64,000 bases of DNA from Clonostachys chloroleuca (GCA_037952775.1 JBANAY010000004.1:12276001-12340000); one strand, 5' to 3'. Shown: positions 9,715-21,856, counted from the stretch's first letter. Notes: a model not told the origin generated them from the sequence alone. Made by a program: numbers and translations.

Positions 9715-12700
9715 TTACTCTTTTCCGGTCGGTACAGCGTCTTCAAGTCGTTGCCCCTCCTGGATGACTGAAGAATCTTCGTCCTCAGTCTCATCAGGGT
9801 CAATGGGAGGCAGTGGAGACCTCCGGCCTTCAGAAAAGCTAACCGCGACCTCGCTTTCACCATCTGAAGGAACTGCCAACCGTCCGCCACTAGAGACGCT
9901 TCTAGCAGCCCGGGCGGTGGAGTATTTTCGATGGAGTTCACGGAAGCTCCGCGCCGTAGCAGTGCTCTCACTGGCAGCCGATTCTCTCCTATCGTGCGAA
10001 TCTTGTTGATCTTCAAGTTCGTCGGCAATAGAGTAAAAGTCATCGTCCTCCCCGCCACTGCTAAAAGCAGGCGAGACGGGCGGGTCCTGGGACACAGATG
10101 GCTTGCGAGTGCGCAGCGTTTCATCTGTGGCTATTCCTGCCAGCCCAGTCCCGAAGTTGATAACAGAGGCCTTCTTGCCATGGACCGTAAAACTCCCAGC
10201 CCCTCTTGGTAGTGTACTCTCTGAAGATGCGGCGTCCGGTGGTGTGGTGGGGTTGCCTTCCTTTCCTCTCCTGCTTCTATGATGCCCGAGGTGCCCAGCG
10301 CTGTCTCTGAGGGTTTTGTGTAAGCTCCTCCGAGCCTTGGATTTCTCGCCATTCTCGGTACCCTCGAAACCGTGGGCCTCCGAATTTGTACTGCCGGATT
10401 TGGCGTCAAGGAGACCGGCCTGTTCGAGGAGGTCTCGCTCCTCTGCATCGACGTCGTCTCGCCCGTGGCTGGTTTTCCTTTTATGATTGGTGTCCTCGGT
10501 CTCACGAGATTCGGAGTCGCCACCATTTGCAACTCGTTTCACGGGGGAGGGGGCAACACTGGAAACTGACCCATGCCTGGTGCTTGCTCGATCCGACAAT
10601 GGGAGGAATGAGTCGCGGGACCCAGGCTTCAAGGACGCGCTCTGAGGCGGTGTCTGGAATTCTTGGCTCATAGGCGAGGGAAGGGGCTCTTCCTTGCTCT
10701 TCAGACTATCCAGTTTGGCACTTCCCGTTGAGTTCACCTCTTGGTTGGATCCGTTTTGATGATTGGATAGGGGCTCACTTTTCCCCGTTGGCGTCGGTGT
10801 TGATGGCCTGTCGTTCGAGGGTTCGCGTTTATGAGTTTTGATGGGAGTCGTGGCGGGAGGAGATGTAACGGAATCTTCCTCGAGATCTAGTTTAAGAATG
10901 TCTCGATGGCACTTTTCTCTCCACATCTCCGTTCGCGTCCACTTGAGTTGCGCTGAGATCCGAGCTGCAGCCTCTAGCAATTGTTCTCTTGTCCTGGGTT
11001 GAATGGGTGCCAGGATCTGAAGGTGACGAGCATTGCGCAACTGATCGTCGAGTTTCTTCTGACATTCAGCAAGGCTTTCATCGTTCTGGGCGATTTTTTG
11101 CAGCATGAACTCGCGTCTTGCCGATTGAATGTCCTCAGCCATCTTGTGGTCAATTTGGCCTCTTGCGATAGCTACCTGACCACTGGGGGTGTCAACTAGT
11201 TGAGTGCCTTCGGTGCTGTCGAGTCTCCTAATTCCTCGACGCCCTTGGCCGTCGTAGTGGCCCCCAACCACTCCCTTCATGCGAACGCCTGTGGTCCGAA
11301 ATGCTGCGGCATAGTTAAGTTTTGCGAGCCAGTCATTCATCTCGTCTTCAGTATCAGCTAGGAGAACCTCATCCAGGCCGCCCGATCTAACATAAACGAA
11401 CGCATTTTTGTGTTTTTTGTATGAGGAATCATGGAGCGCTACCGCGTCATGAGTAGACATGAGAGCATCTGGCTTGAATTCTTCAAGCGGCGGTTTGAAG
11501 ATGACCGGGATGCCATCATGCCCTGCCCTGATGTGACTGTCGTACTGGTGCATCAGGTTTTTGACCCAGCTGGTGTTGCGGAAGAAATATAGCTGAGCTC
11601 CAGTGAGAATAGCGCCCCATTCTTGCCAGGGCGAACGGGTTTTGCGCTTTTTGGGATCTTTCCTCCAGAGCAAGCCCACTTTGGTCACTTTGATATCGAC
11701 AATACCGGGATGAGCGTCGTTGGGATTGGTTGCAGTCTTCTCGGACATGAAGGCATCCGGGCGTGATCGAGCCGAGACAATCTGAAGTACGCCCGTACGG
11801 AAAAAGGTCTTCTGTAAATCCTTCATGTTGAGGCTCGTCGCGGAGCCTAGATAATTATAATGCTCTTCAAGAAGCATCACATCCTTGAGGTTAGGTCGTA
11901 ATGCATCGAGGTTTCCGTCAATGATGAGGGTGTATGGATCAATGGGCTCCTTTGCAGCACGCTTCGCGGGGTCGTTGGCTACTAGCAATTGTTTCGTCCT
12001 CGATTTCGAAGCCCGTTCGAGAGGTAGGTCAAGCTCGTCTTCAACGTGAATAAATGGGGTATAAGAAATGTTGTCGTAAAAGCACTCTAGGATTTCGTCA
12101 AAGATGCCTTCGCCGTTCGTGTTCTTTAGATAGTCCGACTTCTGCATCTTGTACTTGTTATTCTTGTTAAAGACGTCGGTGTGAAGGATAAGAAGGGAGA
12201 AGGCGATGAAATAAGCCTGGTCTGGCGATGAATAGATTCCAGGGTTGCACTCGTGGTAGCGATTCGCGAAAGCCTGTAGGCACCGATCTATTTGCTGTGT
12301 CTCTCTTGGTAGCTCGGCCTCCATAAGAAGCTTCCGAAGAGCCATGTCCATAGGATCACCGAAGAAGCTGAAGCTTCTCATGTAGCTTCGTAGGACAGCC
12401 GCAGAGAATGAATCGGAAGCTTTGGAGAGAGCGGCGGCGATAGAACCTCTGTTCATAACCATTTCTACGCGTGCCAAGTATTTCGCGGGGGATTCTTCAT
12501 TATATCTCTCCGGAAGAGGAATCGTATCTCTAGCAAGCTGCAGCGAATTGCTTTTCGACGCAGACGAGCCCGGGGTGGCCGGTGTGAGCGTTCCTTGGCG
12601 GCCAAGCTCGGAATTTTGTCTGAGCCGGCCGAGGCCAAGGAGATCGCCGAAGCTTTTCCTGCCAGTAGAGGACGATGTTCGTGTTGCAGGGGTGAGATGG

Positions 12701-13812
12701 TGGTCTTCAGTCGAGTCCCGTCCCGCGGAACTCATTGTAGACGATCTTTCTCTCAAGTAATTGGGTCGTGTAGGGGAAGACTGCCCTGACCGAGAGGCTC
12801 CGCCAGGAGCGAAGAGTGCTGTAGCCGGGGCCGGGGTTGTCGGAGAGAAATGGACTGGACGTTCATTTTGACCGCGAGAAATACGGCCACTCTGTACTGA
12901 GGCAGGCCTTGGCGTGTTAGTGAGGCTCACGGACGAAGATCCAGGCTGTGGCGTCTTGTCCTTTTGCGGAAGATGCGAAATAGGAAACATTGGCTCAGGC
13001 TGCTTCTTTGACCTCCTTAGTGACTTGAAAAGTGTGCTGGATGTTGGCGATTTCTTTGGCGTAGTAGCAGGACTGGATTGTGAGACACGGTCACCAGAGC
13101 TGAGATCAGACCTGGAAGACTCGGACTGTCGATGTGTCAATGGTCCCGGAGCCCCCATCGTGCCATTGAAAGTGTGGTTATGCTGCAGTGACGATCGAGG
13201 AGAGCCTGGCTCCTCCAAGGGAGCGAGAGATAGACGCCGGCGCTCAGCACCGATAGTATCGACGAAGCTTCGCGACGCTGGGGGGCCATTGAGGGTTGAA
13301 TGCCGTGGAGAATCGTGAGAAATCCGAAGCTTGGCAGCAAGACTCAAACGCGACGATTTCTTCCTGGGGCCGACAAACTCGCCAGTTGGGGCGGTGGTAA
13401 TGATCTCCGGGGCTGTACGAAATCAACCTGTGTTAGCATTGGATCACACGAGCATGAGCAGGTAGCCCGTCCGGAAGGGAGGCTTACGACGACGAGGGAC
13501 AGGTGGAGGTGGGTTTTCGGCCTGCTGCTTGGCCCGCAGAGAAAGCTGCGAGTCAGATGCATTGCGAAACCTCAACACTGAGAACCTCTTGTGCTTGCTC
13601 GTTTGTTCTTGGATTGGAGGAGTGTCGGGTCGTTGGCTCATAGACGCCGCCCGGGTCTGGACTATCTGTTCATTCTCTTGGATAGCAGGAGCGGCGAGAT
13701 GGTGGGCGGGAGGAAGGCTAGGCTCAGAGCGGTCGAAGATACGGCTGACGGTGTTCTGGCGGCGCAATTCTTGATCACCGGATCCATTGCCACGCCGACG
13801 GAGAAAAGGCAT
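9715..13812 (-). CDS. SYT1: Sec7-PH guanine nucleotide exchange factor, Syt1/Sec74-like
   Basis: Two exons, 13812-13488 and 13412-9715, 1340 aa. The intron (GTAAGC..CAG) has a GCTAAC branch site with a decoy AG immediately after it. The frame joins as ...PRRPPEIITT. The first 400 residues are Ser/Pro-rich. A Sec7 domain follows at about 413-560, with the catalytic Glu in LPRETQQIDR (about residue 479). A PH domain lies at about 681-815 (KVGLLWRKDP...QLYFFRN). A short coiled coil (about 855-935) precedes a long disordered tail. Sec7 domains load GTP on Arf/Arl GTPases. The Sec7-then-PH order and the large disordered ends match yeast Syt1 and S. pombe Sec74, which act at the Golgi/trans-Golgi with Arl1 and at growth sites. 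The GTPase partner here is inferred. Confidence 0.9.
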
Positions 13813-14842
13813 CGCAGCAGGCCTATGGTCATAGTCTGCCGCAAAGCTCTTACGGGGTTATCGGTGTTGCTTAGCCCGTTCTATCCCCCCTTCCGTGCTA
13901 TCGACCCTAAGCCCGGGATTCGGAGGTGGGAGGGGAGCAGGAGGTGAGAGGTGTCGCGGTGGCTTGGGCGCAGGGCCTGGCTAAGCATGCGAGGCGCTCG
14001 AGGGAAACATCGAGCTAGTTGGGGAAAAGGAGATCTCGCGAACGGACAATCGATGACGGTCGGCTGGGTTTGGACGGTCGGATGCTGGGGGTTGGCAAGA
14101 AAAAAAGTCAGGTGTTTGGAAGATGGGTGTAGGACCAAGGACGACGCGCATTTGCTTGACCTTTGATTATTACCTGACCTTGTCTGGGAGGTAGGACAGG
14201 ACTAACACCCACAGGCTACCTCTCTACCTAACCTATGTACATAATTACCTGCGATTCCAGGGGATGGATGGATGTGGATGGCGGTCCATTCTAAGCCCAG
14301 TCAGCCCGACGCCAAATTTAATGGCCTGGGCAGCATAAGGTATTGATCCTAGCCTCTGTCTGGCCGGTGCTAGCGGGTCGCCCAGGGCCCAAACTCCCCA
14401 ACGCGCTGGCTGTCAGCTATGGACCGTGCCCGCGACCAATCTACAGGCTCCCTGGTGGCTGGGAGCCTGAAGCATGCACGCTAGATTACGTACTATTCCG
14501 CAAGTCCCGTACCCTTGGTTGCGCCTAGGCCTGATGCACATGAGCCCAGCACCCTCCAGCCCCTCCAGACCCTCGTAGGCTCGTACCGCCCCAGGCCCCT
14601 GCCCGTCAGCCATGACCGGCGTACCTGCTCGACGTTGCGCCTGTGAATCCAGAGCTTCTACTGGACAGATAGATTCAGACGATAATGCACTGCCTGGCGC
14701 CCTGGCCAACTTTCTTCGCCCCACTCACCCGCTCTCCATCAATGTCAACGGCATCTTCGCCATCCACCGTTGCAGCCAGTGGTTCCCAACATCATCACTT
14801 GTTCTCGTCCCCGTTATCGTGTGGCGTGCCCGGGATCAAAGT
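13813..14842. other. Divergent promoter region, Sec7-PH / Ecm14
   Basis: Contains TACCTAAC/GGTAGG-type motifs around 14160-14245, frequent in fungal promoters. An in-frame ATG at 14612 precedes the Ecm14 start, but the stretch it would add lacks coding character. No further gene is seen. Confidence 0.55.
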
Positions 14843-16480
14843 ATGAGGTTCGCCACGACGACGGTTGTTGCCTTGTTGGCACTTTTCCACTCCGCCGACA
14901 CCGCCAACATTCGAGCTCAGCGTGCGACCTACGGCTCTACGAGCACCGACCGAGACACTGGCGATCGCCGACTCTTCCCCTACTTAACGCGACTGCGCGA
15001 TAATGTCATCGAGCGTGTGTTCGGCCAGCATCCAACCAAGGACAGCAGTCAGTCCTCGCCCATCGAAAGCATCTCTCGCCAGTATGCGAACCAGGTAGTC
15101 TTGCGATTCAATATCACGTCACCGACCGAGGAGGCCGCACTCTCAAAAGCCACAGATCGCCTGTTCCTCGATGTCTGGGCATTCAACCACGACTTTGTCG
15201 ACATTCGTCTGCATTCCGACGAAGTCGCTCCCCTGATTAGCCTGCTTCCTCGCTCCCTTCAATTGTCATACTCCACTTTGGTAACCGACCTCGCCGCGGC
15301 AGTTTATGAATCAGTACCCTCTCGCAACAGTGAGAGATCTATCACGTTGGAAGGCGTCCACGCAGACTTGTCCGTGCGACCAGGAGCCGGCGACAATGTC
15401 TTCTTCCAAGACTACCGGTCTCTATCTGTCATCATCCGATGGATGCAGCTGCTAGAAGTCATGTTCCCGGCATTTGTGGAATATACCAAAATTGGCCAGT
15501 CTTGGGAAGGGAGAGATATCCCTGCCCTCCGAGTCGGTGTTTCGGGCCAGTCAAGCAAATCATCCCCCCGCAAGACAATTGTGATCACAGGAGGTCTTCA
15601 TGGCCGTGAGTGGATATCGACGAGCACCGTCAATTACCTTGCCTGGTCCTTTATCACGTCATTTGGCAAGGAGCCCATGATCACCAAATTGCTCGTTGAA
15701 TTCGACATTGTTTTTATCCCCGTAGTCAACCCAGATGGCTTCGAATACACGTGGAACGTTGATCGTCTTTGGCGAAAGTCGAGGCAGCAGACTGGACTGC
15801 GGTACTGCCGAGGCATGGACCTGGACCACGCCTTTGGCTACGAATGGGATAGTGCTCGACACCAAACTGACCCTTGCTCGGAGAGCTACGGGGGCGAACA
15901 GCCCTTCCAGGCAGTCGAAGCTGAGAAACTGGCAGACTGGGCCAGAAACCAAACTCTCCACAATGTCAATTTTGTCAGTTTCATTGACCTGCACTCCTAC
16001 TCCCAGCAGGTTCTCTTCCCCTACGCCTACAGTTGCGCTATCGAGCCTCCAAATATTGAGAACCTTACCGAACTTGCTGCTGGAATTGCCAAGTCGATCC
16101 GACTTGCAAGTGGAGAGTCGTACTCAGTCGCTTCTGCCTGCGAAGGGGCAGTCTCAGACGAAAAGGACGGCAAGACAGACTTTGAGCAGCGAATAGAGTC
16201 CGGTGGGGGCTCTGCTATTGACTGGTTCTATCATGAGATGAAGGCCCATTTCAGCTACCAGATCAAGCTGCGAGATACTGGCAGCTACGGCTTTCTATTG
16301 CCAAGGGAACACATTGTGCCAACTGGTGAAGAGATTTTCAGCGCGATGAAGTACTTTGGCGATTATCTTCTCGGCAACAATGGAATTGAAAAATTACTCA
16401 ACGAGGAGAACGGGAATGGAGACGATGCTGCCAATGTGGCATCTAATATGGAGTTAAGGCGCCGCAATTTCCGAAGATGA
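14843..16480 (+). CDS. ecm14: Ecm14-type inactive metallocarboxypeptidase
   Basis: Single exon, 545 aa. The ATG at 14843 is chosen over an in-frame ATG at 14612 because it begins a signal peptide (MRFATTTVVALLALF). A propeptide precedes an M14 carboxypeptidase fold. Two zinc ligands are in HGRE (His253, Glu256) and the third is His384 in FIDLHSYSQQ. At the position of the catalytic Glu270 of carboxypeptidase A (FELRDTG) there is Lys475 (IKLRDTG). The DxNRNF substrate-carboxylate motif reads DLDHAF. These losses match the fungal Ecm14 family, secreted or vacuolar pseudoenzymes linked to cell-wall organisation. It probably binds zinc and peptide without hydrolysing it. The 3' end lies only 121 bases from the convergent MAPEG gene. 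Confidence 0.92.
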   Translation: MRFATTTVVALLALFHSADTANIRAQRATYGSTSTDRDTGDRRLFPYLTRLRDNVIERVFGQHPTKDSSQSSPIESISRQYANQVVLRFNITSPTEEAALSKATDRLFLDVWAFNHDFVDIRLHSDEVAPLISLLPRSLQLSYSTLVTDLAAAVYESVPSRNSERSITLEGVHADLSVRPGAGDNVFFQDYRSLSVIIRWMQLLEVMFPAFVEYTKIGQSWEGRDIPALRVGVSGQSSKSSPRKTIVITGGLHGREWISTSTVNYLAWSFITSFGKEPMITKLLVEFDIVFIPVVNPDGFEYTWNVDRLWRKSRQQTGLRYCRGMDLDHAFGYEWDSARHQTDPCSESYGGEQPFQAVEAEKLADWARNQTLHNVNFVSFIDLHSYSQQVLFPYAYSCAIEPPNIENLTELAAGIAKSIRLASGESYSVASACEGAVSDEKDGKTDFEQRIESGGGSAIDWFYHEMKAHFSYQIKLRDTGSYGFLLPREHIVPTGEEIFSAMKYFGDYLLGNNGIEKLLNEENGNGDDAANVASNMELRRRNFRR

Positions 16481-16601
16481 TCACAGCACCAACAAAGTAA
16501 TGAACTTATGGTCACGGATTACAGGACTTGATTATTGTCTCTAACACTACAACTTGACGTGCGCTTATATTTTTAGTACGCTTGATTTCTTCTCAGCTTC
16601 T

Positions 16602-17277
16602 TTACTGGCCCAATGCAAACTGGACACCAGTGTAAACGGCCATGAGCCTAAGCGCCAAGTCGGCAGGAGAGGCGAAAAGGGAACCGCTGCAAGAACTTGG
16701 TCAGTCGATGTTGCTTCAAGCGGGGGACTTTGGCGGTGATGGGAATGGGGAACATACCTCGTTCTTCCCTTTGGGCCCTTGTCACTGGTGTAGCCAAGGA
16801 GGTAGACGACACGACCGAAGACCCAGGCAGCGCCCAGTCCAGCGGAAACAAGCGGGAATCGGAGACCCGAGATAAGGAGGGCGCCCAAGAACGAGGTGTG
16901 GTTCTCAGTGAAGTTGGCGTGGGCGCGCTGGGCTACATGGCAGATCCACGGGTTAGTTTTGAAAACATGCAACAGAATTGGATAGCTGGTTATCTGCTCG
17001 AAACCCGGCTAGATGACGTACCGCAGTTGAACTTGAAGGCGGCCTTGTTCTTGGCAGCTTCCTCCTCGGAGGCATAGGACTGGGGGTAAGGAACCCCGCT
17101 GGCCTTGCGGAACCTGGAGGTGGTGAGCATGTGCATGGCGTTCACCAAGAAGCTTGAACTGGCCACAGCGAGGACCAGGCTACGCAACATGTATATTAGT
17201 ATTGTGTATAGCAGTGTACAGCGATGTATTATAACTACGTACCCAAACTGCTCGTTGATATCGATTGTGACAGGCAT
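16602..17277 (-). CDS. MAPEG protein, microsomal glutathione S-transferase 3-like
   Basis: Four exons, 17277-17243, 17179-17022, 16932-16758 and 16686-16602, 150 aa. All three introns have GTACGT or GTATGT donors and the frames close. The sequence carries the MGST3 hallmarks: GVPYPQSYA after the first membrane helix, FNCAQRAHANFTEN (the glutathione-binding loop of MAPEG proteins), SAGLGAAWVFGRVVYLLGY in a late helix, and about four membrane segments in all. It is an ER-membrane enzyme that conjugates or reduces lipid peroxides with glutathione. Length is normal for the family. A TATA-like box lies about 130 bases upstream of its ATG. Confidence 0.92.
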
Positions 17278-17972
17278 TGTTGAGTTGTGAAAAAGGTGAT
17301 GTTGGAAGTTGCTCTTGGCTGAGAAGACTCTGGACTGTTGAAAGGCACGAAGACGTTGGTGAAGATGGTTTCTGGCTAATTGGGGCGAAACTAGGCGAGG
17401 TGTCCTATATAGCTACGCTACCACTCAATATTGCCGCGCCTCGAAGCCCCTTTTGCCAAGATGCAAGACATGTCATGTAGCGATTTAGGGCAGGCGGAGT
17501 TCATCCTCTAGAAGCTGCTAGCGCCAGGCACCTGCTCCGCATTTCCTGGATAAACTCGGCTGGGAGTGACATCCCAGGGAAGATGCCAGGCCAGACACGA
17601 GATGAGTATCGTGATGATGATGAAACAATGCTACCTTGCCCGGCGCATCTGCCCAATGGCATTTGTCAGGTTGGCGGAGTATCCAGGCGGATGGCTCCCA
17701 TGCGCATGAATGCTACCAAATCGAAGGAGCTCAAACGTGTTCAGACCGTAGAGCTGATTCATATCTGTCCGAACCCCGAGGTGCAGATTCTGTTCGGGGG
17801 GATTTGCAGCCCGTCCGGGGTTTCAATCGGTCCCAATTCCTGGCCTAGCTGAGTCGTGTTGTGTGGGGTCCTGCAACGGACTTGCGGACTTTCAAATCAT
17901 GATTTTCTCGTTGGCTCTCCTCCCCCCCCCTTGCAACAGCCAAGCTCAACTACCAATGCACCAAACGGTGCA
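17278..17972. other. Intergenic region between MAPEG gene and polymerase 3' end
   Basis: Holds the MAPEG promoter (TATA-like box at 17406-17411), a short poly-C run near 17922-17930 and no convincing gene. Confidence 0.55.
17406..17411 (-). promoter_or_regulatory. TATA-like box of the MAPEG gene
   Basis: TATATA lies about 130 bases upstream of the start codon at 17277. Assigned from position and sequence only. Confidence 0.35.
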
Positions 17973-19892
17973 TCATCCAGTGCATCTCTCCTCGGGCCGT
18001 CGCCAAGGCAGCTTTAGCCCTTCAAAGACTCTCCTCTCGGCCACCTCCATGTCCGGTGCTGACCCGTCCCCTTCCAGGTCCACCCAGCTCCCATCCCGGC
18101 GGCTGCGGATCCCGCTGCTGTCAAACTTGAGTCCCAGCTCGGCCTTGCAGTACCGGCGCAGGTCGCGCTCGAACGTCGTGCCCCCGCTCCAGCCCAGCAT
18201 CGCGCACCCGGCCGTCCTCCACGGGCTCACGATAATGTCGACCCGTCGATGTGGAGCGGCCTCCTCGTCTTGCCCCCTCGGCTTCGGGTCCTGCCACACG
18301 ACCATGGCCTTGTCCAGCGTGTCGAACCCGGACCCCTTCCGCCCTTCGCCCCTCCACGGCAGCGGCGCGCTGCCCTCGCTCGCTGTTCCTCGTCGACAGC
18401 GTGAGCGTGTGCGTGACGTAGCCGGACTGCTCGAGGCGGACGAGGATCTTGCTAATGAAGTGCAGCGTCGCCGCGGCGTCGGCATGGCTCAGTATCACGT
18501 CCACGTCCCCGCTCTCGGCGCTGCCGCGCCGGTACCCGCCCACGATGGCCATCTGGAACCCGGCGTCGATCTCGCGGGCGTGAGCGAGAATGACTTCGCC
18601 TATGGCCTCGACCTCGCTCCGCGGAATCTTCTGCTGGAGCTCGTCGTAATACTTCACCCCGATCTGCTGGACGCGGCTGAGGGTGTCCCACCCGTGCTCG
18701 ACGATGTCGTCCAGATCCCTCCAGCCTGAGTAACATCAGCGAACATTGCACAGAGACAATCTGGCGGCAGTGGTCTTACGTACCTCTGTTGTAGAAATCC
18801 CGTGCTGTCGTGTCCCCCACGCCCCAGATATCGTAGAACAGCTTGAGCACGCGTAGCTTATCGTTTGACCTGCCTTCTTCGATCTCCTGTAGAGTTCCTC
18901 TGTCTTTCCACTGCTGGTATAGCTCGGCGATCTTAGCACCGCATCCAGGCAGCTTCCCGACTTCTATCGTTGCTCACAAAGTCAGATGGATACATTAAGC
19001 AAGATCTTAGGGCGACTCCTAAGCTTGACGGGTAGAAGGAGAACGAACCGGTCGCAGTTTGTAGGAGATGCGGATATGCCGACAACGCAGCGATACTAGA
19101 AGAGTATGCCCTCACGCCAATCTGGTCTCCCTGGAGGAGCCGCAGCGTACGCACCTCCTTTAGCTCCTTGATGAATCCCGCATTAGGCGGGTTACCGGGA
19201 GTTGGCCGCTGGCAGGAATAAGTGGTGTGCAGGAAGTCTGGGATAGACGGCAAGGGCACATCGTGTTCAGATGTTGTCTCTCGAGGGAGCGGTGGCGGTT
19301 GAGACGTGACACGGCGATGGCGGTGCGGGCCGAATTGCTCGGCAGTTCCTGGGAGTCTGGATGAACTGCTCTTCCCAACAGGAGAGCTCCGTATCCGGTC
19401 GCTAACCATGCTTTTCACAGAGATTGGGCTGCTGGTCTGCGCCGCTGGTAGCTTTCTCCCTCTGTACAGGACGTAGTCCTCAATGGGCAGCAAGGCGCCC
19501 TGTTCCTGTGATTCCAACCACCATGCCAGTTTGACTACCATGATTGTGTCGTCTGATGTAGAGATACCGCCGCCTTGATCTCTGTTCAAGTTTACCCCAG
19601 CGTTCCCGGGTAAAGGGCTGGATAATCTTCGTCGCTTAGGTCGTGGCGAATCATCTTCCTTTCTCTCGTCATAATCCCCAGCCTGCTCGCTTGTTACTGG
19701 AACCTCCTCTGTTAGGAGCTTCAGTCGTCTCAGCTCGAACAGAGCTCGCTCCCGCCGCGATATCTTCCCCAAAACGATGTGAGCGTCATTGATGTCCCGC
19801 GCTAGGGACGGAATCTGCCCCTCAAGTTGCTGCAATTGATCGGGCTCCAGGTTGGTTGAGAGAAGATATGTGGGGGGTATTTCGAGTGCCAT
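17973..19892 (-). pseudogene. POL4: Family X DNA polymerase (Pol4/Pol mu-lambda-like) with apparent frameshift
   Basis: Exons 19892-19049, 18963-18784 and 18725-17973; about 591 aa if the frame break is ignored. The N terminus resembles the BRCT-like region of fungal Pol4 (DAHIVLGKISRRERA, VVKLAWWLESQEQGALLP). A helix-hairpin-helix follows (VGKLPGCGAKIAEL), then IWGVGDTTARDFYNRG, and the palm with GGYRRGSAESGDVDV (the first two catalytic Asp) and RRVDIIVSPW (the third). Family X enzymes fill gaps in non-homologous end joining and base-excision repair. At about 18361-18372, in a GCGCGC tract, one extra base moves the reading from ...NSERGQR to the frame that continues PLPWRGEGRKGSGFDTLDKA. This is either a real lesion or a sequencing error. 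All else is intact, so an error is quite possible. Confidence 0.85.
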
Positions 19893-20535
19893 ATTGTGCA
19901 GGATGAGGCTGGCGAGCTGAGATGAACTTATTCGAGACTGATGTACTTAGCAATAGCAAGCGCCCGAGTGATGGATGGGGTTTGTAAAGCAAGGGAGGGC
20001 AGATTGCAGATACTACTGAGACGGCCGCGATGGCATCACCCTTTCCAATTCAAGCTCATCGAGATTACGCTGCATGGGTAAATCCCCAATGCAGTTTGGA
20101 TGAGACATCAATGACACTCAGCAACACTAAGGCACAGAACGATCGGGTGTGATTGGTGGGTACGATGGCGTTCTACCTCGAATTTATAAGTAATTGCACA
20201 CTACACCATCAAAAGCAGGTTAGCAGGAAGTGTGCATTCCCAACAACATAAGGGATATTCCATCAATGCCATATTGCGGTAAATGCCCTACCGGTTTGCC
20301 TCACGATTAAAGTTCGGCATCTTCTTTGGCCCTCGATAGTCTGAAGCTAGGTACAAGCCGCTGGTGGCTTGCAATTATCAACGGTAACGAACGGTTTCCT
20401 CAATTGATTTATTATATTGGTATCTTTGCTGTTCTTTAATCTAAACCGGTCAACGCAACCGGGACTAGCCCCTGAGTAACTCCGTCTATTTTAAAAATTC
20501 AAACGCTCGCAACTGGTTTCTTGTATTCGCCAGTC
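19893..20535. other. Intergenic region between Pol X start and TFIIE alpha 3' end
   Basis: AT-richer than its neighbours, with no gene or repeat recognised. It should hold the polymerase promoter. Confidence 0.5.
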
Positions 20536-21856
20536 TCAAATATCCTCGAATTCTAGCTCTTCGTCGTCGTCCTCGTCACTGGGCTCACCGGCATCCTTCA
20601 TCGGCTCGTCTTTGATGCCTGGCTCAATCTTGACCCGCTTGGCTTGTGGCGAGTCGGAGCCATCCGAGAGCTCCTTCTTGATGATAGGTGTGCTTACGGG
20701 AATATCTTCGAATTCGTCCTCATCCTCCTCTGACCCAGACTCGTCACCACCTGTCGCAGCTGCTGCCAGTTGCTCAGCCTTAAGCTTCTCGAAAATATCA
20801 TCAATCTTAGAGCTGTCGCTGACTTCGGGACCCTTGGACTGCGATGCATCCTTGGGGTTATCCTTCTTGCGATCAAGGGTAGGCACAGCGAGTGAGTTTC
20901 CACCAAATGATTCCCCACTGACAGTACTCGCCGACATCCACGAGGGAAGAGCGTTTTGCTTGGCAATCCGCTCCTTGCGCGCCCTCTCGGCCTCCTTCTC
21001 GGCATCGGTCGCACCCTCTGCGGTTGATATGTTCACAGCTATCGACTGAGGGCCGAGGTTTGATAGACCCTTGACATCCATCGGCCGGTGCGCGCCATCA
21101 TCCATTGCAATAGTCGCCACGCGTTGGTGGGTGGCATCACGCTCGACGGGGCGTTGTTTTGCGAGCGCTCGTTCAAAATCGCACTCGGGGATGTGGACCT
21201 GGTCGATTTGGCGAAGCTGCTCGGTGATGAACTTGAATTGGTCGTTGAGTCTTGTCGACTGCTCATGACCTCCAGCGTTTCTGTCTGCCTCGAAAGTCAG
21301 GACGTGGCCACACCTGTGACACAAGAAACCCGCCGCGCTATTGTTGTCGAGAACTTCCATCGTGGTCCACTCTGCCTTACAGAAGTTGCAAAAGTACTCC
21401 TTCATTTCGCTAGTCTGGACTGTAGTGCCCTGCACTTCCTTGTCGATGGTGTACACTCGCCATTTGATAGCGTCGATTGTCTGGCGATAGTTGATGTAGT
21501 AATACGTTCTGTTGCTAGGTCGCGGGTTGTCGGGTCGCTTTTCGGGTCTGGTATGTCTGCGAAAATATCAGAGTCTGATATGTATAAGAGTATTAAGGGC
21601 AATTCGAGCCTACACTGTAAGGAACCTGTCCTCTCTGAGCTTTCCGCAGATTTTGTGCAGGTCTTTTGTGTTTATGGACATGAGATACGCAAGATCGTCA
21701 TCTCGAAGGCTTGTCTACAATGTTAGCAGATGAGACCAGCTGGGGATGCACATAGGCTTACGTTTCGTGAAGAATGAGGGCGTCAATGACTAGAATGTCG
21801 CGAGTTGTGTAGAAGGCCCGCATAACCGACTTGATCAAAGTAACTGCGAGATCCAT
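20536..21856 (-). CDS. TFA1: TFIIE alpha subunit (general transcription factor)
   Basis: Three exons, 21856-21762, 21709-21614 and 21556-20536, 403 aa. The first intron uses the second AG after its TGCTAAC branch (TAG skipped, ACAAG used), which yields HETLRDDDLAYLMSINTKDL, a strong TFIIE alpha winged-helix signature. The next exon joins as FLTVHTRPEKR, leading to YYYINYRQTIDAIKW. A zinc ribbon follows with Cys120, Cys123, Cys143 and Cys146 (CNFC...CHRC). The tail is acidic, ending in repeated Asp/Glu runs, as in the family. The protein works with Tfa2 to recruit and regulate TFIIH at RNA polymerase II promoters. Confidence 0.95.

Noticed and set aside
14612..14842. In-frame N-terminal extension of Ecm14
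   Set aside because: The downstream ATG starts a clear signal peptide. The extension would bury it and has no coding character.
17863..18729. 288-codon plus-strand frame
   Set aside because: Antisense shadow of the family X polymerase in GC-rich sequence. No domain and low-complexity composition.
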